The notes beneath the pieces were generated by a model, which was not told where the DNA came from, ran no database searches, and saw only the letters and a program-made list of their open reading frames with translations. A stretch of DNA of 64,000 nucleotides, taken from Planococcus soli. GTDB taxonomy: Bacteria > Bacillota > Bacilli > Bacillales_A > Planococcaceae. The stretch lies in the NCBI RefSeq assembly GCF_016881065.1, contig NZ_WXYN01000046.1:1-64000 (forward strand), given 5' to 3'. Below, one piece after another: positions 27,927 through 36,213 of the stretch (positions are counted from its first letter, which is position 1; the number at the start of each line of letters is the position of its first letter). Position numbers and translations under genes: made by a program.

Positions 27927-29240
27927 ATGACAGTTTTACATTTTACCGGAATCAAAGGTTCCGGTATGAGTCCACTTGCGCAAATCATGCATGATATGGG
28001 CGAACAAGTTCAAGGTTCGGATATCGAACAGCATTTTTTCACTGAAGACCGGCTTCGTGACAGAGGCATAACTATCTTGCCTTTCGACGCCAACAATATC
28101 AAAACAAACATGACCATCGTTGCAGGAAATGCATTTGGAGATGATCATCCTGAATTGGTCAAAGCGCGTGAATTAGGTGCGACCATCATCCGCTACCACC
28201 AGTTTTTAGGCGATTTGATGAAGCAATATGTTTCGGTCGCCATTACGGGAGCGCATGGTAAAACTTCTACTACGGGCTTAATGGCCCATGTACTGGAAGG
28301 ATACAAGCCCGTGTCTTATTTAATCGGTGACGGAACCGGCGTCGGCCAGGCAGATTCTCATTTCTTCGTGGCAGAAGCCTGTGAATACCGCCGCCACTTT
28401 CTTGCCTACCATCCTGATTACGCGATTATGACTAATATCGATTATGATCATCCGGATTATTTCACAGGAATCGATGACGTTTTTAAAGCGTTTGAAGAAA
28501 TGGCCCAGCAAGTGAAAAAATGCATCATTGCCTGCGGGGATGATGAACACCTTCAGCAGATTCAAGCGCCAATTCCGGTTGTTTATTACGGATTTGGTGA
28601 AGAAAACGATTTCCAGGCGAGAAATGTAGTGAAGACGACAGCCGGAACGACTTTCGATGTAGTCATCCGCAATGAATTTTTCCATACGTTCACGATTCCG
28701 ATGTTCGGCGATCATGCGACTCTAAATGCGTTGGCTGTAATTTCATTATGTCATTACGAAAACATTCCAGCGGATATTATCCAGCAGCAGTTCGAAGACT
28801 TTGAAGGCGTTAAGCGGCGCTTTACCCAAACCTCGATCGGAGACCGCATTTTGATTGATGACTATGCACACCACCCGACAGAAATCCGTGCAACGCTGCA
28901 ATCTGCACGCCAGAAATATCCCGAGCGGGAGCTTATCGCAATTTTCCAACCGCATACGTTCACGCGTACACAGACTTTTTTGCAGGAGTTCGCGGATTGT
29001 CTTACTGAAGCGGACCATGTATACTTGTGCGACATTTTCGGCTCTGCCCGTGAGAAAGCCGGAACCTTGAAAATACAGGACTTGGCAGAGAAAATTGAGG
29101 GCAGCCGTTTGTTGGCATTGGACGAAGTGGGTTCTTTGAGACAGCATGGCAATGCCGTGTATCTGTTTATGGGAGCAGGAGATGTCACCAAATTCCAGGA
29201 AGCTTTTGAAAATGAATTAAATGCAGGAAAAACAGTTTAA
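27927..29240 (+). CDS. murC: UDP-N-acetylmuramate--L-alanine ligase
   Basis: 437 aa. The N-terminal Rossmann motif [13 protein letters not shown], the ATP loop [14 protein letters not shown] near residue 108, the central [12 protein letters not shown] and the C-terminal [14 protein letters not shown] are all Mur ligase hallmarks. It adds L-Ala to UDP-MurNAc in the cytoplasm. CAGGAGG precedes the ATG. Own promoter and terminator; an 86-base 5' leader runs from the promoter to the start. Confidence 0.97.
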   Translation: MTVLHFTGIKGSGMSPLAQIMHDMGEQVQGSDIEQHFFTEDRLRDRGITILPFDANNIKTNMTIVAGNAFGDDHPELVKARELGATIIRYHQFLGDLMKQYVSVAITGAHGKTSTTGLMAHVLEGYKPVSYLIGDGTGVGQADSHFFVAEACEYRRHFLAYHPDYAIMTNIDYDHPDYFTGIDDVFKAFEEMAQQVKKCIIACGDDEHLQQIQAPIPVVYYGFGEENDFQARNVVKTTAGTTFDVVIRNEFFHTFTIPMFGDHATLNALAVISLCHYENIPADIIQQQFEDFEGVKRRFTQTSIGDRILIDDYAHHPTEIRATLQSARQKYPERELIAIFQPHTFTRTQTFLQEFADCLTEADHVYLCDIFGSAREKAGTLKIQDLAEKIEGSRLLALDEVGSLRQHGNAVYLFMGAGDVTKFQEAFENELNAGKTV

Positions 29241-29264
29241 CTTTCGGGTTGAACTGTTTTTTTT
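29229..29264 (+). terminator. Terminator after murC
   Basis: Stem AAAACAGTTTAAC / GTTGAACTGTTTT, loop TTTCGG, long T-run; it overlaps the murC stop. Confidence 0.88.
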
Positions 29265-29308
29265 ATGCAGGAATCTAATTGTTTTTGTTGAATAATAATA
29301 GAGACCGT

Positions 29309-29334
29309 GTTTAATCCAAACTCATCAAGGGTAG
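29309..29334 (+). promoter_or_regulatory. SigmaB-type promoter of ytxGHJ
   Basis: GTTTAA (29309-29314), 14-base spacer, GGGTAG (29329-29334), matching GTTTAA-N12-15-GGGTAT. It lies 41 bases before ytxG. In B. subtilis ytxGHJ is a known general-stress operon. Confidence 0.75.
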
Positions 29335-29374
29335 AAAAAGGATATAACATAATTCGCTAAAAGGAGGAAACAGG

Positions 29375-29866
29375 ATGGATTGGCAAATCTTGCTTTACAT
29401 TGCCGCGATCGTAGCCGCTATTGGATTCTTAGTTCTATGCGTAGCGTTGGCAATAACATTAAATTCGTTGAAAAACACATTGAAAGAAGTTTCAGGCACC
29501 GTAGCTGGTCTTGAAAATCAATTGCAGGGGGTAACGTTGGAAACGACTAACCTGTTGCATAAAACAAATGAACTTGCTGAAGACATTCAGATAAAGTCAG
29601 AAAAGTTGAATGGTGTCGTAGACGCAGTGAAAGGCGTCGGCAACTCTGTTACTGATTTGAACTCTACAGTTCGCAGCATCACTTCAAAAGTTGGTGTCCA
29701 AGTCGAACAGAATGAAGACAAGATTGCTCAAGTAGTACAATGGGGCAACGTAGTCATGGGGATCCGTGACAAATGGAACGAACGCAAAATTTATGAAACT
29801 CGTGCAAATGCAGCATATGCACCAGTACCAGAGCAAAAGAAATTACCGCATAACGAACAATATTAA
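29375..29866 (+). CDS. ytxG: DUF948 general stress protein (YtxG)
   Basis: 163 aa. One N-terminal transmembrane helix (about residues 5-30), then a long helical segment with heptad character (SLKNTLKEVSGTVAGLENQLQG) typical of DUF948. Membrane-anchored, function unknown. First gene of ytxG-ytxH-ytxJ, preceded by AAAGGAGG and the SigmaB-type promoter. Confidence 0.88.
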   Translation: MDWQILLYIAAIVAAIGFLVLCVALAITLNSLKNTLKEVSGTVAGLENQLQGVTLETTNLLHKTNELAEDIQIKSEKLNGVVDAVKGVGNSVTDLNSTVRSITSKVGVQVEQNEDKIAQVVQWGNVVMGIRDKWNERKIYETRANAAYAPVPEQKKLPHNEQY

Positions 29867-29906
29867 GATCAGTTTTCACTACTAAAATTAAACGGAGGTA
29901 ATATTA

Positions 29907-30719
29907 ATGAGCAAAAACAAAGATTATTACACTCAATCCAACTTCAACGATTCACAGTATAACAAGGATTACTATTCGCAAGGCGGCCAGAACAGCGGCC
30001 AGAATTATCAGCAGAGCGATTATGTACCACAATCATACGGAGCTTCTAACCGCTACGACGATCTTTACGATTACGAAGAATCAGGCGGAGGCTCAAGTTT
30101 CCTAGTTGGAATTCTGGTCGGCGGGATTGTTGGAGCTGCGGCTGCATTATTCCTTGCACCTAAATCCGGCAAAGAATTTCAGGCTGATTTAAAGACGCAA
30201 GCTACTACGCTGAAAGAAAAAGCGTCTCAGCAGTCGGATTCGTCTAATGATGATTCAGCTGGCTTTGCGCAGCAATTAAAAGACCAGTCCACTAAAGTGG
30301 TTGATAAAGTGAAAAACCTTAAAGGCGGAAACTCGCCTATGGACGATGGCACTGCTTCTTCAGAAGGAGAGGAGTCAATCGACATCCACTCAACGGTTCA
30401 AAACACTCCGAACAAATCAGATAGCAAAGGTTCTGATGCATTCACTTCTACTGCCAATGCTTTAAAAGAAGCGGTTGAAGAAGTTAAAGAAGAAAAGAAA
30501 TCAGATTCAACTTCATCAACAGCTGGCAGCACAGGCAGCAGCACGAACAGCAACAATGCAAATTCAAGCAAAGGTCCAAACACGACCAGCAACAACAACA
30601 GCAATAAGTCGTCAAACTCAAGCAATAACAGCAACAACAGCAACAACAGCAACAAATCATCATCAAATGCTTCAAGCAACAGCTCGTCTACTAGCAATAA
30701 CTTCAACAAAAAGAATTAA
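29907..30719 (+). CDS. ytxH: YtxH-domain protein with Ser/Asn-rich low-complexity tail
   Basis: 270 aa. Residues 1-58 are Tyr/Gln/Ser-rich (YYTQ, YYSQ, NYQQ). The YtxH hydrophobic segment is FLVGILVGGIVGAAAALFLAPKSGKE (abridged here: GILVGGIVGAAAALFL), residues about 65-88. An alanine/lysine-rich helix follows. The last 65 or so residues consist almost only of Ser, Asn and Thr, ending NFNKKN. The tail is encoded by imperfect AAC/AGC repeats (30520-30715). B. subtilis YtxH is only about 150 aa, so both ends are expansions. Membrane-associated stress protein of unknown role. Confidence 0.85.
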   Translation: MSKNKDYYTQSNFNDSQYNKDYYSQGGQNSGQNYQQSDYVPQSYGASNRYDDLYDYEESGGGSSFLVGILVGGIVGAAAALFLAPKSGKEFQADLKTQATTLKEKASQQSDSSNDDSAGFAQQLKDQSTKVVDKVKNLKGGNSPMDDGTASSEGEESIDIHSTVQNTPNKSDSKGSDAFTSTANALKEAVEEVKEEKKSDSTSSTAGSTGSSTNSNNANSSKGPNTTSNNNSNKSSNSSNNSNNSNNSNKSSSNASSNSSSTSNNFNKKN

Positions 30720-30735
30720 TCTGGGAGCGGTTTAG

Positions 30736-31065
30736 ATGAAAAACTTAGTGCAAGTAAACAGTCTGGACAGTTTAAAACAGGCAGTGGGGCACAATCAGCA
30801 TTATTGGCTGTTTAAGCATAGCAGTACATGTCCTGTATCTGCTGAAGCGTGGAATGAATTTAACGAATATTGTTCGTTGCATCCCAACCAAATCTTTTTG
30901 TATCTAGTAGTACAGGAAGATCGCGAATTCTCTCAAGCGATTGAAGAGATTACGGGCATCAAGCATGAATCGCCCCAATTGTTCCATTTTACGAGTCAAA
31001 AAGTAGACTGGCACGCTTCCCATAACAAGATTAAAAGACAATCTATGCAGGAATTTATCGCCTGA
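30736..31065 (+). CDS. brxC: Monothiol bacilliredoxin BrxC (YtxJ)
   Basis: 109 aa thioredoxin fold with the YtxJ active motif STCPVSAEAW, a single cysteine followed by Ser rather than a second Cys. Family members remove bacillithiol from oxidised proteins. GGGAGCGG precedes the ATG. Last gene of the stress operon. Confidence 0.88.
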   Translation: MKNLVQVNSLDSLKQAVGHNQHYWLFKHSSTCPVSAEAWNEFNEYCSLHPNQIFLYLVVQEDREFSQAIEEITGIKHESPQLFHFTSQKVDWHASHNKIKRQSMQEFIA

Positions 31066-31066
31066 G

Positions 31067-31100
31067 AAAAAGCCGAAGCCTTGGTGCTTCGGCTTTTTTG
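31067..31100 (+). terminator. Terminator after ytxJ
   Basis: Stem AAAAAGCCGAAGC / GCTTCGGCTTTTTT, loop CTTGGT. Confidence 0.9.
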
Positions 31101-31113
31101 GTCTGAAAAACAC

Positions 31114-31135
31114 TTTAGCGCGTTGAAGCGCTAAA
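31114..31135 (+). promoter_or_regulatory. Inverted repeat upstream of the aroA(G) promoter
   Basis: Perfect 8-bp arms TTTAGCGC / GCGCTAAA separated by GTTGAA. It ends 9 bases before the -35 element of the next promoter. It may be an operator; no T-run follows, so it is not a terminator. Confidence 0.4.
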
Positions 31136-31144
31136 ATATTTTCC

Positions 31145-31173
31145 GTGACTTTCCCGAATTGTTTGCTTATAAT
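31145..31173 (+). promoter_or_regulatory. SigmaA-type promoter of aroA(G)
   Basis: -35 GTGACT (31145-31150), 17-base spacer, perfect -10 TATAAT (31168-31173). Confidence 0.65.
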
Positions 31174-31235
31174 AGTCCTATCATGATAATATGAGTCACC
31201 TGCAAAAGGTAATTCGCGAAAGGGGAAGTTATAGA

Positions 31236-32321
31236 ATGAGTAATTTAGAGTTAGAGCAACTAAGAGAAAAAGTGGACGCAGTCAACCTGCAGATTCTGTC
31301 TCTGATCAATGAGAGAGCTTCCGTGATTCAGGACATCGGAAAATTGAAAGAAAAGCAAGGAGTTGACCGTTACGATCCGTTGCGGGAACGCCACATGCTG
31401 AACTTGCTGAAAGATAATAATGACGGTCCGTTAGAACAGAAGACCGTTGATCATATTTTCAAAGAAATCTTCAAATCGGCCCTGAATATGCAAGAAGAAG
31501 ATACACGTAAAGCATTATTGGTTTCGCGTAAAAAGAAAGCCGAAGATACCGTTATCAATATCAATGGCGAGCAAGTCGGTGCTGGTGATCCTTCATTCAT
31601 CTTCGGTCCATGTGCAGTAGAATCACAAGAGCAAGTTTCAAAAGTTGCAGAAGCTATTGGAGCAAAAGGTTTGAAAATGATCCGTGGTGGAGCTTACAAG
31701 CCGCGCACATCGCCTTACGATTTCCAAGGTCTTGGATTAGATGGTTTGAAGATGCTAAAAAAAGCTGCAGACCAGTACAATCTAGCTGTTGTTTCAGAAA
31801 TCGTAACGCCAGGACATCTCGAAGCTGCTCTTGATTATGTGGATGTGGTCCAAGTCGGAGCTCGCAACATGCAAAACTTTGAATTGCTGAAAGCAGTGGG
31901 TTCGATCAACAAACCGGTTTTATTAAAGCGTGGTATGTCGGCAACTATTGAAGAATTCATCAACGCAGCTGAATACATTATCGCTTCAGGAAATGAAAAC
32001 ATTATCCTATGTGAACGTGGTATCCGCACATACGAAAAAGCGACTCGCAACACACTCGATATTTCTGCAGTGCCAATCTTGAAACAAGAAACGCATCTTC
32101 CGGTATTTGTTGACGTAACTCACTCAACAGGCCGCCGTGACCTATTGCTGCCAGCAGCTAAAGCTGCGATCGCAATTGGAGCAGATGGCGTAATGGCTGA
32201 GGTTCATCCGGATCCGGCAGTAGCATTATCCGATGCTCAACAGCAAATGGATTTAGGCCAATTCGATGAATACTACGATGCACTAATGAAATTCATGAAA
32301 CAGTATGAATTGAAAATATAA
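31236..32321 (+). CDS. aroA: Chorismate mutase / DAHP synthase bifunctional enzyme
   Basis: 361 aa. Residues 1-90 form an AroQ-type chorismate mutase ([20 protein letters not shown]). Residues 100-361 are a class I-beta DAHP synthase with [35 protein letters not shown] and [10 protein letters not shown]. The fusion is the Bacillus arrangement, where the mutase domain senses chorismate/prephenate and inhibits the synthase. Called aroA (or aroG) in B. subtilis. AGGGGAAGT precedes the ATG. Gene order before ccpA is conserved. Confidence 0.95.
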   Translation: MSNLELEQLREKVDAVNLQILSLINERASVIQDIGKLKEKQGVDRYDPLRERHMLNLLKDNNDGPLEQKTVDHIFKEIFKSALNMQEEDTRKALLVSRKKKAEDTVININGEQVGAGDPSFIFGPCAVESQEQVSKVAEAIGAKGLKMIRGGAYKPRTSPYDFQGLGLDGLKMLKKAADQYNLAVVSEIVTPGHLEAALDYVDVVQVGARNMQNFELLKAVGSINKPVLLKRGMSATIEEFINAAEYIIASGNENIILCERGIRTYEKATRNTLDISAVPILKQETHLPVFVDVTHSTGRRDLLLPAAKAAIAIGADGVMAEVHPDPAVALSDAQQQMDLGQFDEYYDALMKFMKQYELKI

Positions 32322-32326
32322 GCCTG

Positions 32327-32359
32327 AAAAGCCGGATAAACTCCGGCTTTTCTTTTTTT
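32327..32359 (+). terminator. Terminator after aroA(G)
   Basis: Stem AAAAGCCGGA / TCCGGCTTTT followed by CTTTTTTT. Confidence 0.88.
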
Positions 32360-32361
32360 AG

Positions 32362-32391
32362 TTGATATTACTGAAGAATTTGTCGTATGAT
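32362..32391 (+). promoter_or_regulatory. SigmaA-type promoter of ccpA
   Basis: -35 TTGATA (32362-32367), 18-base spacer, -10 TATGAT (32386-32391). Confidence 0.6.
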
Positions 32392-32421
32392 TAGAGAAAG
32401 ACTGGAAAAGGAGGGCGCACA

Positions 32422-33420
32422 ATGACCGTTACGATATACGATGTGGCAAGAGAGGCGAACGTTTCGATGGCTACTGTGTCACGTGTAGTTAATGCCAATC
32501 AAAACGTAAAACCTGCCACAAGAAAGAAAGTACTGAAAGTAATAGAAGAATTGGGCTATCGTCCAAATGCTGTTGCTCGTGGACTTGCAAGCAAGAAGAC
32601 AACGACGGTCGGCGTCATCATACCCGATATTTCCAATAGCATGTATGCTGAATTGGCCCGTGGAATTGAAGATATCGCTACAATGTACCGCTACAATATC
32701 ATTTTATCGAACTCGGATCAGAACCAAAATAAGGAACTTCAGTTATTGGAGACAATGCTCGGAAAACAAGTGGATGGAATCGTCTTTATGAGTGATGTAA
32801 TTTCAACTGAACTTCTTTATGAAATGGAACGTTCTCCAACACCAATCGTCCTGGCGGGTTCAATTGACGAATCCGCAGCGATTGCTTCGGTCAACATTGA
32901 CTATTATGGTGCTGCTTATGAAGCTGTTAAGAAGTTTATCGAAAATGGCCATAAGAAAATTGCTTTTGTTTCAGGTCCGTTAACGTCAATGATCAACAAA
33001 GAATACAAGCTCAAAGCTTATAAAGAGGCTTTGGCGGATGCAGGAATCGACTTCGATGAGAATTTGGTTGTGGAATGCAACAATTCTTACGATGAAGGTA
33101 TCGAGTCTGTTCAAACTTTGGCGCCATTCGAACCGACTGCTTATTTTGTCAGCAACGATGAAATGTCAATCGGGGTAATACATGGTTTGGAAGAACAGGG
33201 TAAAAAAATACCTTCAGATGCAGAAGTCATCAGCTATGAAAATTCCAAGCTGGCGCGCATGGCACGCCCAATGCTGACATCTGTCGCATTCCCGTTGTAT
33301 GATATCGGTGCGGTCTCTATGCGTTTATTGACAAAGTATATGAACAATGAAGAAATTGAAGAAAAACAAGTCATTCTTCCATACCGGATCGAAGAAAGAC
33401 AATCGACCAAAAACGATTAA
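32422..33420 (+). CDS. ccpA: Catabolite control protein A
   Basis: 332 aa LacI-family regulator. The helix-turn-helix is [20 protein letters not shown] (residues 3-22), with the hinge helix at [14 protein letters not shown]. The effector core is full length. With HPr-Ser46-P it binds cre sites; cre-like boxes occur in this window at 6478, 36221 and 46680. Position after aroA(G) matches B. subtilis. GGAGGG precedes the ATG. Confidence 0.96.
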   Translation: MTVTIYDVAREANVSMATVSRVVNANQNVKPATRKKVLKVIEELGYRPNAVARGLASKKTTTVGVIIPDISNSMYAELARGIEDIATMYRYNIILSNSDQNQNKELQLLETMLGKQVDGIVFMSDVISTELLYEMERSPTPIVLAGSIDESAAIASVNIDYYGAAYEAVKKFIENGHKKIAFVSGPLTSMINKEYKLKAYKEALADAGIDFDENLVVECNNSYDEGIESVQTLAPFEPTAYFVSNDEMSIGVIHGLEEQGKKIPSDAEVISYENSKLARMARPMLTSVAFPLYDIGAVSMRLLTKYMNNEEIEEKQVILPYRIEERQSTKND

Positions 33421-33448
33421 TAGCGAATTCCGCTTAAATAGTAATTGC

Positions 33449-33485
33449 AAAAGCTGACTGGACGAAAACCCAGTCAGCTTTTGTC
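33449..33485 (+). terminator. Terminator after ccpA
   Basis: Stem AAAAGCTGACTGG / CCAGTCAGCTTTT, loop ACGAAAAC. Confidence 0.8.
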
Positions 33486-33545
33486 GTTTATTCAGTTGGT
33501 TGTTCGATATGGACAACTTATTTTTAGTTTCTATAAGTAAAGCTG

Positions 33546-33582
33546 CAGAGCCAACGGAATTATTTCCGTTGGCTCTGTTTTC
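33546..33582. terminator. Second hairpin between ccpA and acuC
   Basis: 14-bp stem CAGAGCCAACGGAA and complement followed on the plus strand by TTTTCT. On the minus strand it has no T-run, so it serves acuC less obviously. Confidence 0.65.
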
Positions 33583-33596
33583 TGCGTGTATTCTTT

Positions 33597-34748
33597 TTAA
33601 TTGTTGCGAATCATGTATAAAGCTTTGTTAAGCATTTGAAGATTTTTATCGGTAATTTCCGATTTTCGGGGAATGGCTTGATACATATTCGGTGGATCTT
33701 CCCACGTATCGATCAATTTGACCGGTGATTCCGGCTGCCATTGTTCTATCCAGGATTCGGGCAATTTGCCGGAAGGGATTGGGAAATTGTTCATTTCCAG
33801 CCAAATTAGGGACCACGCACGGGGGACAACCCGCCATATATCATAACCGCCGCCGCCAACGGCTATCCAACGGCCCTCACAATACTCATGAGCGAGTTCG
33901 TGAGCAATCCTGGGTATTTCCTTGTAAATATTCATAGTCCCGTATAAATGAGTCAGAGGGTCCAAATAATGGGCGTCTGCTCCGTTCTGTGTTAAAATGA
34001 CATCCGGCTTAAAGAATTCGATAATTTCTTTCATCGATGTACGGTAGATTTCAAGAAAAGATTCATCTTCCGTAAACGCATCTATAGGAAAGTTGAAAGA
34101 AGTGCCATATCCTTGTCCGCTGCCGCGTTCATTAATATTGCCTGTCCCTGGAAAGAGATAGCGTCCCGTTTCATGGATCGAAACAGTGCAGACATCGGGA
34201 TCATCGTAAAAGCTCCATTGAACTCCATCTCCATGGTGCGCATCGGTATCAATATACAATACGCGGGCATTGTATTTGGTTTTCAGGTAATTGATGGCGA
34301 CCGAACTGTCATTGTAGATGCAAAAGCCGGATGCTTTGCCTCGGAAGCCGTGGTGAAGTCCGCCGCCCAAATTTAGTGCGTGCTGTGCTTTGCCTTCCAT
34401 AACATAATCGACAGCCGTTAATGTTCCCCCGACGAGCCGGGCGCTGGCTTCATGCATATTTTCAAAAATTGGCGTATCCTCAGTGCCGATACCGTAGCTT
34501 TCGCCTGCTTCCGGTGTCACTTCGCCGCGGCTGGCCTTTTTGACAATATCGATATAGCGCCCATCATGGGCCAGCAACAGTTCTTCGTCAGTAGCAATCC
34601 TTGCAGGAACAATCAAATCATCTGGAAGCGCATTCATTTTTTTTAATAAATCAATGGTCAAAACGAGCCTTTTCTGGTTAAAAGGATGAGTTTCAGAAAA
34701 TTTATACCCCAATTGATCTTCTGAAAAGATGAATACCGCATGTTTCAT
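33597..34748 (-). CDS. acuC: Acetoin utilization protein AcuC (class I HDAC-like deacetylase)
   Basis: 383 aa. HDAC-fold motifs: NLGGGLHHGF, YIDTDAHHGDGVQ (zinc Asp/His), HETGRYLFPGTG, TQNGADAHYLDPL and AVGGGGYD. It removes the acetyl group that AcuA puts on AcsA. The ATG at 34748 overlaps the acuB stop as ATGA, so the in-frame start further upstream is less likely. Last gene of acuA-acuB-acuC. Confidence 0.95.
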   Translation of the reverse strand: MKHAVFIFSEDQLGYKFSETHPFNQKRLVLTIDLLKKMNALPDDLIVPARIATDEELLLAHDGRYIDIVKKASRGEVTPEAGESYGIGTEDTPIFENMHEASARLVGGTLTAVDYVMEGKAQHALNLGGGLHHGFRGKASGFCIYNDSSVAINYLKTKYNARVLYIDTDAHHGDGVQWSFYDDPDVCTVSIHETGRYLFPGTGNINERGSGQGYGTSFNFPIDAFTEDESFLEIYRTSMKEIIEFFKPDVILTQNGADAHYLDPLTHLYGTMNIYKEIPRIAHELAHEYCEGRWIAVGGGGYDIWRVVPRAWSLIWLEMNNFPIPSGKLPESWIEQWQPESPVKLIDTWEDPPNMYQAIPRKSEITDKNLQMLNKALYMIRNN

Positions 34749-35389
34749 TCGTTCACTTGAGGCATGCTTGGCCATAGGACATCGAATCCTTCTTTACGCA
34801 GGTCGTTGATGATGGCGAGTGGGTTCATCGTCTGAACGCGGAAAACAAGAACTTTGTTGCTGCTGTTTTCTCTGTCGGGGTAAACGAGGACACTCAGCAC
34901 ATTGACGTTCTGCTGATGAAATACTTTCGAAACTTCGTACAGGATGCCGGATCGGTTTTTTACACGCACTTCAATTTGCGAACCTGGCTGGTGTGCGCCG
35001 GTCAGTTCGATAAACGTATACAAAAGATCTGTTTCTGTCAGGAATCCGACAAGCTTTTCATTGCTGACAACGGGAATGCAGCCGATCTTCTGTTCATAAA
35101 AAATCATCGCCACTTCTTCTACAAAGTCGAGAGGGTGGGCAGTTATTGGATTGGGCGTCATAATTTCTGAAACATTCTTTTTATAAGGCTCGCCTTTTGG
35201 CGCAACCGTGAATCTTGAAGGAACCGCATCTTTTAGATCGCGGTCTGTGACGATGCCAACCACTTTGCCATCATCAACGACTGGTGCGTGGCGAATACGC
35301 TGTTCTTTGAATAGATGCATAACATCCTGTACTGTCTGATCAGATCTCAGCGTATGGACATCGGTTTTCATGATTTCTTCCACTAACAT
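34745..35389 (-). CDS. acuB: AcuB, CBS-ACT domain protein
   Basis: 214 aa. Two CBS repeats (DVMHLFKEQRIRHAPVVDDGKVVGIVTDRDL and IFYEQKIGCIPVVSNEKLVGFLTETDL, abridged; about residues 8-135) are followed by an ACT-like domain (SGILYEVSKVFHQQNVNVLSVLVY). Likely a small-molecule sensor in acetate/acetoin metabolism; its exact function is not known. Confidence 0.93.
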   Translation of the reverse strand: MLVEEIMKTDVHTLRSDQTVQDVMHLFKEQRIRHAPVVDDGKVVGIVTDRDLKDAVPSRFTVAPKGEPYKKNVSEIMTPNPITAHPLDFVEEVAMIFYEQKIGCIPVVSNEKLVGFLTETDLLYTFIELTGAHQPGSQIEVRVKNRSGILYEVSKVFHQQNVNVLSVLVYPDRENSSNKVLVFRVQTMNPLAIINDLRKEGFDVLWPSMPQVNE

Positions 35390-35412
35390 AAGAACACCCC
35401 TTTTGTGTTAAC

Positions 35413-36045
35413 TCAATACATATAACGATTCATAAATCGCAGCTGATCGAACTTTTGGATGGATTCATTATCAACGCGGCTGCCAATTTTGGCCATCAGG
35501 CAGTTTGCCGGGTGCGAGCTGATTTCCGGATCGTCGGTAGCGTAGTATTCCAGCCCGCCGGCCTGCATCATTTTCTCCATGATTTTACGGTATTCCCATA
35601 CATTCAAACCTGTACCTTTTAAATCCCAGTGCCAATAATACTCGGTTGTAATGACGATGAAATCCTCAAAGGCATCGTCCTGCATCGACACCTTCAGCAA
35701 TGTTTTGCCGACGCCGCTGCCTCTGTACTTGGGAATGACTTCGATCGCCCCAAGTTCGATCAGGTTTTCCATTTTTCCTTCCGACCAGCGTTCAAGGGGA
35801 TCAGGATAAAGGAATGTGACATAGCCCACAATCGTGTTGCCTTCCCGTGCAATTAAAATTCGGCCTTCCGGCAAGTCCGCAATTTCCGAAATAGCCTTGT
35901 GCTGCTGAGCGGGCGGCCGGAATGCGACCAGGTCTTCATGAAAATCCATTTCGATCAATTCTTTTCCGGGAATAGGGCCTTCAATGATTAAAGTGCCATG
36001 CTGAGTTTCCAGTTCCATAGAGTTGTACGTTTTTTTATGTTCCAT
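35413..36045 (-). CDS. acuA: Protein acetyltransferase AcuA
   Basis: 210 aa GNAT enzyme from ATG 36045 (MEHKKTYNS), which lies 7 bases after AGGTGG and matches the B. subtilis start and length; ATG 36048 is the alternative. The acetyl-CoA loop is YRGSGVGKTLLKVS (about residue 104). It acetylates and inactivates AcsA. It is transcribed divergently from acsA across about 168 bases. Confidence 0.94.
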   Translation of the reverse strand: MEHKKTYNSMELETQHGTLIIEGPIPGKELIEMDFHEDLVAFRPPAQQHKAISEIADLPEGRILIAREGNTIVGYVTFLYPDPLERWSEGKMENLIELGAIEVIPKYRGSGVGKTLLKVSMQDDAFEDFIVITTEYYWHWDLKGTGLNVWEYRKIMEKMMQAGGLEYYATDDPEISSHPANCLMAKIGSRVDNESIQKFDQLRFMNRYMY

Positions 36046-36213
36046 CATTTCACCACCTGTAGAATACAATTAGCTATATTATACATGAACGAAAAGGGCA
36101 TTTGGAAAAAAGCTGGTGAAAAAAGCTATATTTTCTAAAAAGTTAAAATAATTCGCAATCATTTGTGGCAATGTTGTAGAATATAAAGTAATCAATGCGA
36201 AAGGGTGATCAGG

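Noticed and set aside
30398-30735. Leu-, Cys- or Thr/Gln-rich frames overlapping the ytxH tail on both strands
   Set aside because: They are out-of-frame or antisense readings of the AAC/AGC repeat, not genes.
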